From Gluconobacter sphaericus NBRC 12467 (GTDB taxonomy: Bacteria; Pseudomonadota; Alphaproteobacteria; Acetobacterales; Acetobacteraceae), in NCBI RefSeq assembly GCF_006539125.1, contig NZ_BJMK01000001.1, positions 391,932-455,931 on the forward strand: a DNA stretch of 64,000 bases. The letters are read 5' to 3'. Below the pieces are notes generated by a model, which was not told the origin of the DNA, ran no database searches, and saw only the letters and a list, made by a program, of their open reading frames with translations. The position numbers and the translations under genes are program-made. Of the stretch, positions 16,314-25,234 are shown one piece after another. Numbering within the stretch: the stretch's first letter is position 1; the number at the start of each line of letters is the position of its first letter.

Positions 16314-19250
16314 TCAGCCCTGAAGGAGGGGAGGTCCGTTTTCCTGTTCCTCGGGGCGCAGGAAGCGGGCGATGTCTTCCAGTGCTTCGGCCAATGGCAT
16401 GCGGCGGACGTCTACGCCGTCGGGGAAGGCGGAGAGGAGGCGTGAGGGCATGCGGCGGTCCAGCATGACGAAGACACCGCGATCGGTGCCCTGACGGATC
16501 AGGCGACCGAAAGCCTGTCGTAGGCGCATGCGGGTAATGCGGTCGTCGTAATCGCCGGGACGCCCTTCGGAGAGTAAGCGGCGGCGTTCGCGGTGCAGTA
16601 TGTCGGGGCGGGGCCAGGGTGTCTTTTCGAACACGACCATGCGCAGGGCTTCGCCAGGGACGTCCACGCCATCGCGCATGGCGTCCGTGCCCAGCAGGCA
16701 GCTATGGGTTTCGGTGCGGAAGACGTCCACGAGGGTGGCGTTGTCCATCGCATCGACATGCTGCGCGTAGAGCGGGAATCCCTGCGTTTCCAGCGGTTCG
16801 TGGATACGGCGATGGACTTCGCGCAGACGGCGGATAGCCGTGAACAGGCCGAGCGCACCGCCGCCTGCCGTTTCGAACAGTGCGCGGAAGGCATGCGCGA
16901 GTGACGGGATTTCACCTGAGACGTCCGTGATGACATAGGCGCGCGTCTGCGTGGTGTAGTCGAAAGGGCTCATGACCGAGGCGCGGATGGGCGGCTTGAG
17001 GAAATGCGTGGCGCCCAGACGTAGTTCGGCCGCGTGCCAGCTTGCCTCGTTCTGGGCGTCTCCATGGCCTGTCTGGTCGCGCAGGGTGGCGGAGGTCAGG
17101 AGTAAACCATGCGCCGGTGTCTGGATTGTTGAGACGAACGGGATGGTCGGGTCCAGCCAGTGGCGGTAGAGGCCGATATCGTGGTCGCCCTGTGTTGCGC
17201 GGGTGCGGGGCAGGCGTTCGGTGCGGATAAAGTCCACGAAAGTGGGGGTGATGTCTGGTTCCGGCGGCGTCTGAAGAGCGTCCAGCATGCCGATCCAGCC
17301 AGACAGGCGGCTTATGGCGCGGCGGTGCAGGGTGCGGATCATGGCTTCGATGCGCTGGCGGGTCGGGGCGTCCATTTCCGCATCGTCCTCGACCTGTGCG
17401 GCAAGGCGATCGGCCAGCATCCTGATGGGATCGCGCAGGCGGGTCAGGGCGCGGCTGAGGGTTTCGGCGGTGCTGGCGACACCCTCATTGACGGGATGCA
17501 GATCACATTCCGCCGAAATATAGCCGTCGCGGCTGTCTTGGGTCTGTCGGGCACGGAGTTGGTGGTCCAGGGCGCGGAGGAAGGCTTCGGACGGGTTGTC
17601 CTGCGTGGGTTCTTCGGGGATCAGCAGAGCGGGTGTGTCGGAAGGGGGTGTAGAGTTTTCGTCGGCCGGGTTCTCGGGGTGTAGGCGCGTGCTCCAGCCG
17701 GGGGCGGGGAGGCTCCGCGCTGCCTGTAGCGCGGCTTGCAGTGGCGTGTCGATCATGGGCAGGCGTTCGAGCAGATCATCCAGACGGCGTTGCAGGCCAC
17801 GGGCGCGGGAGCGGCTGCCTTCTGCGCCCAGTAGCCAGCGGCGGAGTTCGGCGGCTTCGAGGCCGGACAGGGCTGTGGCGAAGGCACTGTCGGCGGCGTC
17901 GGGGATGTGATGACCTTCGTCGAAAACGTAGCGCGTGGGAGTAGTGTCTTCGTCCGGCAGGCCGGGCGGGGCAAGGGCGGCCCAGGCGGCCTGGGAGAGG
18001 ACGAGGGCGTGGTTCGCGACGACCAGATCGGCCTGACGAGCACGGCGGATGCCGTGTTCGACGAAGCAGGTTTGATAATGCGGGCAGGCCGCGTGGATGC
18101 ATTCGCCGCGTCGGTCGGCCACGCCAAACAATGTGCCGGAGCCGAAGAGTTCGCCAAACCAGCCGGGGAGATCGCCGCCCATAAGATCGCCGTCGCGACT
18201 GGCTTCGGCCCAGCGGGCGAGCAGAGCCATCGGAAGGAGCGCGGAGTAACCGTCAGGGCCGCGGGAACTGGCGACGTTGAGCAGGTCTTCCATGTTCAGC
18301 AGACACAGATAGTTTTCACGGCCTTTGCGGACGACGACCTTGTTCCGCAGGGTCGTTTCGTCCGGGTAGAGGCGGCGGAGTTCCTGCTCGATCTGGCGTT
18401 GGAGATGGCGGGTATAGGTGCTGACCCATACGGCGCCATCATTCTGCTCGGCCCAGAGGCTGGCGGGGGCGATATAGCCGAGCGTCTTGCCCGTGCCGGT
18501 TCCGGCTTCTGCGAGGACGACATTGGGCGAGCCGATGCTTTCGCGCGGTTCGAACGCGCCAGTGGCAACGGAGGCGAAGTCGGCTTGGCCGGGGCGGATT
18601 TCAGCTTTTTCTCCAAGGATATCTCGCAGGCGCTGACGGGCCGCGTTTGGGGAGACAGGCTGGCTTCCGGGTGCGGGACGCGGGGCGGTTTCTTCCCAGC
18701 GCGGCAGGCGCTTCCAGATGCGGATGGCCTCGTAAGGGTGTGCGCCCGTGGTGTCTCGCGGGGGGCCGAGAATGTCCGTAACTTCGCCGCTCCAGGCCCA
18801 TCCGGCGCGGGTTAGGGGAACCATAAGAGCGCGCAGGAGGGTGCCTTCGGGCGTTTCGGCCTTGTGTCGCAGTTCGTCGAGCAGGGTTTCGCACAGAACG
18901 GGGAGGAGATCCGCACCGATGGTTTCGGGCGGTTCGATACCGAGGGCGAGCGCCAGTCCGCGTGGGGTGGGGGCGACGGTTGTGGCAGGGCGGACGAACA
19001 GGAACAGGTCCAGCAGGTCGAACCACGGCACGGGTTGGGATAACGGGGAGAGGTCCAGCGCCCGCAGGGCGGCGGGGCCGTGGACCAGAAGGGGCGGGGG
19101 AAGTTGGGTGAGGCGCTCGCGTGTTTCTTCTGCCGTGAGGTCCAGCAGTTCGCCATCCGGGGTGAGGAGCGAGGACAGGCCGCGACGGGCGACGAGGGCC
19201 GGAGCGTCGAATGGCGAGAGAAAGGTGGGGGCGCGGGGCATTCTCGCCAT
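16314..19250 (-). CDS. DinG/XPD-type ATP-dependent DNA helicase
   Basis: A 978-residue superfamily 2 helicase related to DinG/YoaA and XPD. It has about 210 N-terminal residues resembling a degraded nuclease-like or accessory region, then Walker A EAGTGTGKTLGY (about 247-258), the iron-sulphur-type cysteine region GECIHAACPHYQTCF (about 387-401), the DEAH-like box FDEGHHI (about 444-450), and C-terminal motifs LLGTDAMRDGVDVPGEAL and RLRQAFGRLIRQGTDRGVF (about 840-925). Such enzymes unwind 5'-overhang DNA, R-loops and other structures during repair. It is a single-gene unit, divergent from lysK. The 4Fe-4S cluster is inferred from cysteine spacing. Confidence 0.9.
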   Translation of the reverse strand: MARMPRAPTFLSPFDAPALVARRGLSSLLTPDGELLDLTAEETRERLTQLPPPLLVHGPAALRALDLSPLSQPVPWFDLLDLFLFVRPATTVAPTPRGLALALGIEPPETIGADLLPVLCETLLDELRHKAETPEGTLLRALMVPLTRAGWAWSGEVTDILGPPRDTTGAHPYEAIRIWKRLPRWEETAPRPAPGSQPVSPNAARQRLRDILGEKAEIRPGQADFASVATGAFEPRESIGSPNVVLAEAGTGTGKTLGYIAPASLWAEQNDGAVWVSTYTRHLQRQIEQELRRLYPDETTLRNKVVVRKGRENYLCLLNMEDLLNVASSRGPDGYSALLPMALLARWAEASRDGDLMGGDLPGWFGELFGSGTLFGVADRRGECIHAACPHYQTCFVEHGIRRARQADLVVANHALVLSQAAWAALAPPGLPDEDTTPTRYVFDEGHHIPDAADSAFATALSGLEAAELRRWLLGAEGSRSRARGLQRRLDDLLERLPMIDTPLQAALQAARSLPAPGWSTRLHPENPADENSTPPSDTPALLIPEEPTQDNPSEAFLRALDHQLRARQTQDSRDGYISAECDLHPVNEGVASTAETLSRALTRLRDPIRMLADRLAAQVEDDAEMDAPTRQRIEAMIRTLHRRAISRLSGWIGMLDALQTPPEPDITPTFVDFIRTERLPRTRATQGDHDIGLYRHWLDPTIPFVSTIQTPAHGLLLTSATLRDQTGHGDAQNEASWHAAELRLGATHFLKPPIRASVMSPFDYTTQTRAYVITDVSGEIPSLAHAFRALFETAGGGALGLFTAIRRLREVHRRIHEPLETQGFPLYAQHVDAMDNATLVDVFRTETHSCLLGTDAMRDGVDVPGEALRMVVFEKTPWPRPDILHRERRRLLSEGRPGDYDDRITRMRLRQAFGRLIRQGTDRGVFVMLDRRMPSRLLSAFPDGVDVRRMPLAEALEDIARFLRPEEQENGPPLLQG

Positions 19251-19411
19251 TGTAGCGGTTAGGGGAAAATCGGGCGAGGATGTTTTGCGGGCTTTGCGAA
19301 CGGAACGTGAAAGCTGGCTGTCTTCAAGGGCTTGGGAAGTGCGGAAAAGTCTTTGAAATATTTCGTAACCATATGGATGTGTCTGGTTGAAACCGCAATG
19401 TGTCGTATTGC

Positions 19412-19440
19412 TTGACCGGGAAGAGGTGTCTCCCTACCTT
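19412..19440 (+). promoter_or_regulatory. Proposed lysK promoter
   Basis: TTGACC (19412-19417) and TACCTT (19435-19440) with 17 bases between, ending 11 bases before the lysK start. If used, the transcript would have an almost absent leader, so this is tentative. Confidence 0.35.
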
Positions 19441-19451
19441 TTCCGGTAATC

Positions 19452-21083
19452 ATGCAGAAAACCAAGACACCTATCGCCTCGTCCCTCTCTCCTGACGCGC
19501 CGCTTCCGAAAGCATGGCCGTTCGACGAGGCACGAAAAATCACCGTGCGCATGGACGCGCGCGCATCTGATACTTCGGAGCAGGCTCCTGCCCTTCTGGA
19601 AACGGGCTATGGTCCGTCGGGTCTGCCGCATATCGGTACGTTCGGCGAAGTGGCGCGGACGACCTGGGTGCGTCAGGCCTATGAGGCTCTAACCGGCCGT
19701 CCGACGCGTCTGCTTGCGTTCTCCGATGACATGGACGCGCTGCGCAAGGTGCCGACCAATGTGCCGGAGCAGGAGATGCTCGCAAAGCATCTGGGTCTGC
19801 CGCTGACGCGGGTGCCTGATCCGTTTGGCGAATATGACAGCTTTGCTGCGCATAATAATGCGCGCCTTCGCCAGTTCCTCGATAGTTTCGGTTTCGATTA
19901 CGAATTCGCTTCCGCCACGCAGTATTATACCAACGGCACGTTCGATGCGGCTCTGCGCCGTATGCTTGAAGTCCATGACGAAGTCGTGGCGACCATCATC
20001 CCGACGCTTGGTCCGGAGCGCCGGGCGACCTATTCGCCGGTTCTGCCGATCCATCCCGAAACCGGGCAGGTCATGCAGGTGCCGATCATCAAGGTTGATC
20101 CGGATGCCGGCACGGTTGTCTGGAAAGACGAGGCCGGAAAGACGTTCGAGACGTCCGTTCTGGGTGGTCATGCCAAGATGCAGTGGAAGGCCGACTGGGC
20201 CATGCGCTGGTATGCGTTGGGCGTGGATTATGAAATGTCCGGCAAGGATCTGATCGATAGTGTGAAGCTGTCTTCGAAGATCTGCCGTATTCTGGGTAAA
20301 GAGCCGCCTGCTGGACTGACCTATGAGCTGTTTCTTGATGCGCAGGGGCAGAAGATCAGCAAGTCCAAGGGCAATGGCCTGTCGGTTGAGGAATGGCTGC
20401 GTTACGGTACGCCGGAGAGTCTGGCGCAGTACATGTTCCAGCAGCCGACGCGGGCCAAGCGCCTGTTCTTCGATGTCATCCCGCGCGCGACGGATGATTA
20501 CCTGACGCTCGTGCAGAAAGCCGAGACGCAGGAAGGACCGGATCTGCTGGCCAATCCGGTGTGGTTTATCCATGGCGGAACGATCCGTCCGGAAGACACC
20601 AGCCCGGTGTCCTATACAGCGCTCCTGAACCTTGCGAACGTGGCCAATGCCGACAAGCCTGAGACGCTGTGGAAATTCCTGCGTCGCTATGATCCGACGC
20701 TGTCGCCCGAGACGCATCCGTATGTGGATCGGCTCGTGCATTGTGCGCTGACCTATTTCAAGGAGCAGGTGTACCCTAACAAGACCTATCGTGCGCCGAC
20801 AGAGACCGAACGCAAAGGGCTTGTGGATCTGGCGGATGAACTGGCGAAGCTCGCTCCGGACACAGCACCGGGTGATGTGCAGGATGTCGTGTTCGAGGTT
20901 GGCAAGCGTTATTTCGCCAAGCCGGAACTGCGGTCCTGGTTCGGGTGCCTGTATGAAGTGCTGCTTGGACAGACCGAAGGGCCGCGTTTCGGGATTTTCG
21001 CTTCCCTGTTCGGGTTGCCGGAAACGGTTGGCCTGATCCGGGATGCCCTCGCGCGGCCTGTTGAAGAGCCTGTGCAGGGCTGA
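19452..21083 (+). CDS. lysK: Class I lysyl-tRNA synthetase
   Basis: Charges tRNA-Lys with lysine using ATP. It is the class I (archaeal/alphaproteobacterial) form, not the class II LysS: the HIGH-type motif PHIGTFGE is near residue 59 and the KMSKS-type motif KISKSKGN near 300, both placed as in class I LysRS, and the length of 543 residues agrees. The N-terminal AWPFDEARK and ETGYGPSGLPHIG blocks are characteristic. It lies nine bases before an mprF-like gene, a notable pairing because MprF enzymes use Lys-tRNA as substrate. Start chosen at the ATG after a purine-poor leader; no better start is in frame. Confidence 0.96.
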   Translation: MQKTKTPIASSLSPDAPLPKAWPFDEARKITVRMDARASDTSEQAPALLETGYGPSGLPHIGTFGEVARTTWVRQAYEALTGRPTRLLAFSDDMDALRKVPTNVPEQEMLAKHLGLPLTRVPDPFGEYDSFAAHNNARLRQFLDSFGFDYEFASATQYYTNGTFDAALRRMLEVHDEVVATIIPTLGPERRATYSPVLPIHPETGQVMQVPIIKVDPDAGTVVWKDEAGKTFETSVLGGHAKMQWKADWAMRWYALGVDYEMSGKDLIDSVKLSSKICRILGKEPPAGLTYELFLDAQGQKISKSKGNGLSVEEWLRYGTPESLAQYMFQQPTRAKRLFFDVIPRATDDYLTLVQKAETQEGPDLLANPVWFIHGGTIRPEDTSPVSYTALLNLANVANADKPETLWKFLRRYDPTLSPETHPYVDRLVHCALTYFKEQVYPNKTYRAPTETERKGLVDLADELAKLAPDTAPGDVQDVVFEVGKRYFAKPELRSWFGCLYEVLLGQTEGPRFGIFASLFGLPETVGLIRDALARPVEEPVQG

Positions 21084-21092
21084 GGCATCGGC

Positions 21093-23219
21093 ATGCCCGT
21101 GGATAACAGGCCGCAGGATGTTCAGGTGTCTTCCATGATGGAAGAGCAGAGCGTTTGTGTGGATGTAGGGGTGGCTGACGAGACATGTTCAGAGGCCGGG
21201 CTGCGAAAGCAGCGGTGGCAGGTGTTCATGTCTCGCGCGCCTGCGCTCGTGGGGCTGATCCTGCTGGTGGCGGCGGTTGTCGTCATCTGGCGGGAGCTGC
21301 GGCATCTGTCGCTTCATGACATTACGACGAGCCTGAGCGCTATTCCGGATTCTGCCCTGCTGGCCGGTGGTGCGGCAACGATCCTGTCGTATTTCATCCT
21401 GTCTTTCTATGATCGGCTGGCCTGTTTGCATGTCCGGGCGAAGGTGTCTTACCAGCGTTCGGCGTTTGCGGCGTTCTGCTCTTACGTGCTGTCCCATAAT
21501 CTGGGATGTGCGGCGATTTCCGGGGCGGCTGTGCGTTTCAGACTCTATCGGAGCTGGGGCGTGGCGCCTGGGGCGATCGCGCAGATCATTGCGTTCTGCT
21601 CGGCGACGTACCTGTTGGGTACGATGGCGCTGATTGGCGGTATTCTGATCTTTGAGCCGCATGCCGTGCCGGTCCTGTCCCATCTGCCCGAGTTCCTGCT
21701 TCGTCTGGCGGGGTTGGTGCTGTGTGGTGTGTTGCTAGCCTATGTGCTGGTGGCGCGCGTGCGACGGCATGTGCGGATCTGGAAATACGAGATCGAGCTT
21801 CCGGGAGCGGGCATTGCGATTGCCCAGATCGCGGTCAGCGCAGCGGACATGGCGGCGACGGCGTTGATTGCGTATTGCGTGTTGCCTCCGTTGCCGCCCG
21901 AGGCGCATTTCGGGTTCGGGACGTTCCTTGCGATCTATCTGGCGTCCTATACGGCCGGCCTCATGGCCAGTGTGCCGGGTGGCCTGGGCGTTTTTGACGG
22001 GGCCATGTTGCTGGCGTTGCAGGCCTATCTGCCGGCGTCGCAGATCATGGGTGCCATCCTTGTTTTCAGGCTTTTCTACTACATCATCCCGCTCCTTCTC
22101 GCGGGATTGATGTTCGCGGGGCATGAGCTGTTTCTGCGCGGCGAGCAGGCTCTGGTTTCGGCCGGGCAGACGCCGCGGCGGGTGCGGCCCAGTCAGGTCG
22201 TCCGGGAGTCGGAAGCGGATTTTTCTGTGGCTGTAGCGACGAGCGTTCAGGCGGTCGTGGGTATTCTGCTTGTGCTTTACGCGCTGGTGGCTGGTCTGCC
22301 GCCGCTTCAGACATCTCTTGGGGCAGCTGTCTCACAGATCGCGGATCTGCTGCTGACGGTGGCGGGTGTCGGGCTGGTTGCGCTGTCTTGGGGGCTGTCG
22401 CAGCGTGTGGCGCTGGCCTGGAAATTTTCCCTCGGAATGTTGGGTTCGGCAGCTCTGTTGCTGATGCTGCGGCATGCGCCGTGGGCAGGGCCTGTGGTCA
22501 TCATTCTCGTGATGCTGCTGCTGCTGCCGTTCAGGAACTGCTATTATCGCCGGGCGCATCTTCTGGCCGCTCCTCTGACGCCGTCGATGCTGGCGCCGCT
22601 CTCGCTGTGGGGGCTTGGACTGCTAGGGGTAGGCTGGGTTGCCGTGCAGCGGCATCTCGGGCCGATCTGGTGGCGGTCGATGATTTATGACGCTCATACG
22701 GCCGTCGGGCGCTGGTTTCTCGGATTTTCGGCGCTGTGCGGGTTCTATGTCCTGTGGCGCGGGATGCGGAGGACGCGCATCCGGTTCGAGGCCTGGACCG
22801 CCGAGAATGCGCATCGCTATCACAGTCTGGCCCATGCACTGCCGCAGCTGGGTGCGCGTTGTCCAACGGGTCTGTTGTTGGATGAGGCCGGGCGTGCGGC
22901 CATTCCGTTCCTGCGGACGGGGCAGTTCATCATCGGACTTGGAGATCCGGCCGGATCTGAACGAAACTGCGTTGCGGCAATCTGGCGGCTGCGGGATCTG
23001 GCGTTGCAGGAAGGGTGCAAGCTCGCCTTCATACAGGTTGGCCAGTCGCTGATGGCTGTCTATAATGATCTGGGACTGACGGTCTGTCCGGACAGGACGG
23101 CTGGGACGGTGTGCTGTTTTTCCGAGGATTATCGGATGCTGCGGGCTTTTCTGAAGGGTGAGGAACGGCTGGCACGCAAGCGCAAGCCACAGGCCGTGTC
23201 AGGTCTGACCGGTTCATGA
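21093..23219 (+). CDS. MprF-like membrane protein with shortened synthase domain
   Basis: A 708-residue membrane protein resembling MprF (lysylphosphatidylglycerol synthase/flippase). Residues about 45-345 are the N-terminal flippase-type domain with many membrane segments, including the hallmark SVPGGLGVFDGAMLLAL (about 290-306). A second set of membrane helices follows (about 365-540). The last 140 residues match only the first GNAT subdomain of the synthase (FIIGLGDPAGSERN, AIWRLRDLA, YNDLGLTV) and then stop, so the second, catalytic GNAT half found in ~840-residue MprF proteins is missing. The frame is intact and overlaps marC by 4 bases, so this is not simple decay. It could work only as a flippase or have another partner. 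Located nine bases after lysK. Confidence 0.83.
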   Translation: MPVDNRPQDVQVSSMMEEQSVCVDVGVADETCSEAGLRKQRWQVFMSRAPALVGLILLVAAVVVIWRELRHLSLHDITTSLSAIPDSALLAGGAATILSYFILSFYDRLACLHVRAKVSYQRSAFAAFCSYVLSHNLGCAAISGAAVRFRLYRSWGVAPGAIAQIIAFCSATYLLGTMALIGGILIFEPHAVPVLSHLPEFLLRLAGLVLCGVLLAYVLVARVRRHVRIWKYEIELPGAGIAIAQIAVSAADMAATALIAYCVLPPLPPEAHFGFGTFLAIYLASYTAGLMASVPGGLGVFDGAMLLALQAYLPASQIMGAILVFRLFYYIIPLLLAGLMFAGHELFLRGEQALVSAGQTPRRVRPSQVVRESEADFSVAVATSVQAVVGILLVLYALVAGLPPLQTSLGAAVSQIADLLLTVAGVGLVALSWGLSQRVALAWKFSLGMLGSAALLLMLRHAPWAGPVVIILVMLLLLPFRNCYYRRAHLLAAPLTPSMLAPLSLWGLGLLGVGWVAVQRHLGPIWWRSMIYDAHTAVGRWFLGFSALCGFYVLWRGMRRTRIRFEAWTAENAHRYHSLAHALPQLGARCPTGLLLDEAGRAAIPFLRTGQFIIGLGDPAGSERNCVAAIWRLRDLALQEGCKLAFIQVGQSLMAVYNDLGLTVCPDRTAGTVCCFSEDYRMLRAFLKGEERLARKRKPQAVSGLTGS

Positions 23220-23917
23220 GTCTGGCACCCGGGCTGGGGAATACGCTCAGCAGCTGGTTGATCGCCTTTCCAGCGCTCTTCTCGATCATCAATCCGCTTG
23301 GGGCGTCACTGATTTTTGCTCAGGCGACGGAAGGGCGCGATCGTCGCGAGGTTGTCGAACTGGCGCGTCAGGTGGCGCTGAATTCGCTGGGCATCATGCT
23401 GGTGTCCATTTGGTTCGGTAGCTGGATTCTCGGGTTTTTTGGAATTTCGATCAATGCCCTGCGGATTACGGGCGGTCTGGTTGTAGCGTCGCGTGCTTGG
23501 CTGATGCTGTTGCAGCCTGAGACGTCCGAGGCGCGTAAGGAAAAGCAGGCGCTTCAGGGCGGTCGGACCGTGACGACACCGGATCTGCGGGAGACGGCGT
23601 TCTTTCCGTTGGCCATGCCGTTTACGGTGGGGCCGGGTAGTATTTCCGTAGCTATCGCGCTTAGTTCATCCACGCCACCGAACATGCCTACAGCGGATTA
23701 TTATGTCGGCGTATCGGCTGCCGCGACGACCATGGCGATTGTGGTGGCGGTCGTTTACGCCTATGCCGAGCGGGTTGTTGCGATGCTGGGGGTGACGGGA
23801 ACGCGGATTGTCAGCCGGCTTGCGGCGCTGATCCTTCTGGCGATCGGGGTGCAGATCCTGGCGTCGGGCGTGGAAGGGTTCCTTGTCGAGGCGCTGAAAC
23901 AGGCCAAGGCCGCCTGA
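23216..23917 (+). CDS. MarC family integral membrane protein
   Basis: A 233-residue protein of the MarC/UPF0056 family with about six membrane helices. Typical blocks are FPALFSIINPLGASLIF at the N-terminus, LRITGGLVVASRAW (about 80-93), AFFPLAMPFTVGPGSISVAI (about 125-144) and ILLAIGVQILASGVEGFL near the end. The family is conserved but its function is not settled; it is not itself proven to give drug resistance. Its start overlaps the mprF-like stop by 4 bases (ATGA), so lysK, mprF and marC probably form one operon. It ends next to the convergent UDG-type gene with no space between. Confidence 0.9.
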   Translation: MSLAPGLGNTLSSWLIAFPALFSIINPLGASLIFAQATEGRDRREVVELARQVALNSLGIMLVSIWFGSWILGFFGISINALRITGGLVVASRAWLMLLQPETSEARKEKQALQGGRTVTTPDLRETAFFPLAMPFTVGPGSISVAIALSSSTPPNMPTADYYVGVSAAATTMAIVVAVVYAYAERVVAMLGVTGTRIVSRLAALILLAIGVQILASGVEGFLVEALKQAKAA

Positions 23918-24523
23918 TTAGCGCTCCGCCAGTATCGCATGAACGCGTTTACGCAGGGCGGGAATGACTTCTTCCTGAAACCATGGCGCTTTTCTTTCCC
24001 AGGCGCTGGTACGCCACGAGGGGTGGGGCAGGGGAAAATATTCGGGCAGATAGTTCCGGAAACTTCTGACGCGTTCTGTAACTGAACCGCGTCCCAGAAC
24101 ATGGTTCTGAGAATAGCTTCCGACGAGCAGTGTCAGGCGGATATCCGGCATGAGGGAAAGGACGCGACGGCGCCATAGCGGGGCACATTCCGGACGGGGC
24201 GGGTTGTCGCCGCCTTTGGGTAGGCGTCCGGGATAGCACAGGCCCATCGGGAAAATGGCGATCTGGCGCGTGTCATAAAAAATAGCTTCTGAGATCGCGA
24301 GCCAGTCGCGCAGGCGCTTGCCGGAGGGGTCGTAGAAAGATTTTCCGGCGATATGGGCCTTGGTGCCAGGGGCCTGGCTGGCGATCAGGATCTTCGCTGT
24401 AGCTGAAGCATGGATCAGAGGTCTGGCGCCGAGCGGGAGATGGGGCTCGCAGACCCGGCAGGCCCGAACTTCCGTTAGGAGTGCCTCAAGGCGTTCCTCG
24501 GATGACGGAACGGACAGGGTCAT
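23918..24523 (-). CDS. Uracil-DNA glycosylase superfamily protein
   Basis: A 201-residue protein of the UDG superfamily (PF03167). It has CRVCEPHLPLGARPL near the N-terminus (about 19-33), the motif-1 equivalent ASQAPGTKAHIAGKSFYDPSGKRLRDWL (about 47-74) and a motif-2-like PLPHPSWR (about 163-170). Only two cysteines occur near the N-terminus, so the four-cysteine iron-sulphur cluster of family 4/5 enzymes is not expected. The role may be base-excision repair or RNA/DNA binding; related proteins are of uncertain activity. I chose the ATG at 24523, which overlaps the thpR stop by four bases; the frame continues further upstream without a good start. Confidence 0.8.
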   Translation of the reverse strand: MTLSVPSSEERLEALLTEVRACRVCEPHLPLGARPLIHASATAKILIASQAPGTKAHIAGKSFYDPSGKRLRDWLAISEAIFYDTRQIAIFPMGLCYPGRLPKGGDNPPRPECAPLWRRRVLSLMPDIRLTLLVGSYSQNHVLGRGSVTERVRSFRNYLPEYFPLPHPSWRTSAWERKAPWFQEEVIPALRKRVHAILAER

Positions 24524-25083
24524 TCTTCCTCGGGGATCAGCGGCATGTCCGGCTGCCAGGCATATTCTTCGCGGGGAACGTAAACGTGTTCGCCCTGGCT
24601 CCGCATGCTTTCGAAAAGTGTAACGTGCTCTACGGAGATGGGTTTGCTGCGGAAGAGATTGTGCCGCTGGACCCATTTGATGGCGTCCGCCCGCTGGTTC
24701 GGGAAAAAATGTCCAAGGGTGATGGCGGGCTGGAAGCGGCGCTTTGCTGGTGGGCAGCCAGCACGGCGAAGGGCGCTTTCGACCTGGGATTGCAACGCAT
24801 CCAGTTGGCGGGTGCGTTCGACCCCGATCATGAGGCTGTCCGCCGTGAGGCCTTCGCGAATGTCAGCCTGAGCGAGGGAAATTTCGAAAGGCTGCCAGGC
24901 GAGGCGGGAGAGGGTGAGGTCGATTTCTTCCAGCCGGTGCCGATCAGTGATCTCTCCAATGAAGCGGAGGGTGATGTGATGGTTTTCGGCCGGAACCCAT
25001 TGCACGCCGGGCATAGAACCGCGCATCAGCGCAAGCGTTTCCCGGACATCGGCAGGAAGGTCGAGTGCGACAAAAAGTCTCAA
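24520..25083 (-). CDS. thpR: RNA 2',3'-cyclic phosphodiesterase family protein with one catalytic His replaced
   Basis: A 187-residue 2H-phosphoesterase of the ThpR/LigT family (RNA 2',3'-cyclic phosphodiesterase). MRLFVALDLP opens the chain as in the family and the first HxTx motif is present (HITL, about 36-39). The second motif, normally HITL or HVTL after FxP, reads FQPAITLGHF here (about 128-137): the second catalytic histidine is alanine. Read directly from the bases (codon GCC), the change is real unless there is a sequencing error. It would be expected to abolish or alter catalysis. It is the first gene of a two-gene unit with the UDG-type protein. Confidence 0.85.
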   Translation of the reverse strand: MRLFVALDLPADVRETLALMRGSMPGVQWVPAENHHITLRFIGEITDRHRLEEIDLTLSRLAWQPFEISLAQADIREGLTADSLMIGVERTRQLDALQSQVESALRRAGCPPAKRRFQPAITLGHFFPNQRADAIKWVQRHNLFRSKPISVEHVTLFESMRSQGEHVYVPREEYAWQPDMPLIPEEE

Positions 25084-25234
25084 GAGGCGCGTTTCCCATG
25101 AAAAAGAAGTAAGGGGCGGCGGAGTATTCTTGACCCTTCCGATAAAAACCCCACATTCAGTATGAGTGTACGGACGGCCCTCCCGGGTTCGTCAAGCGCC
25201 CTTTTCAGAAGGGCATCTCATTGGAAAAGGTGTC

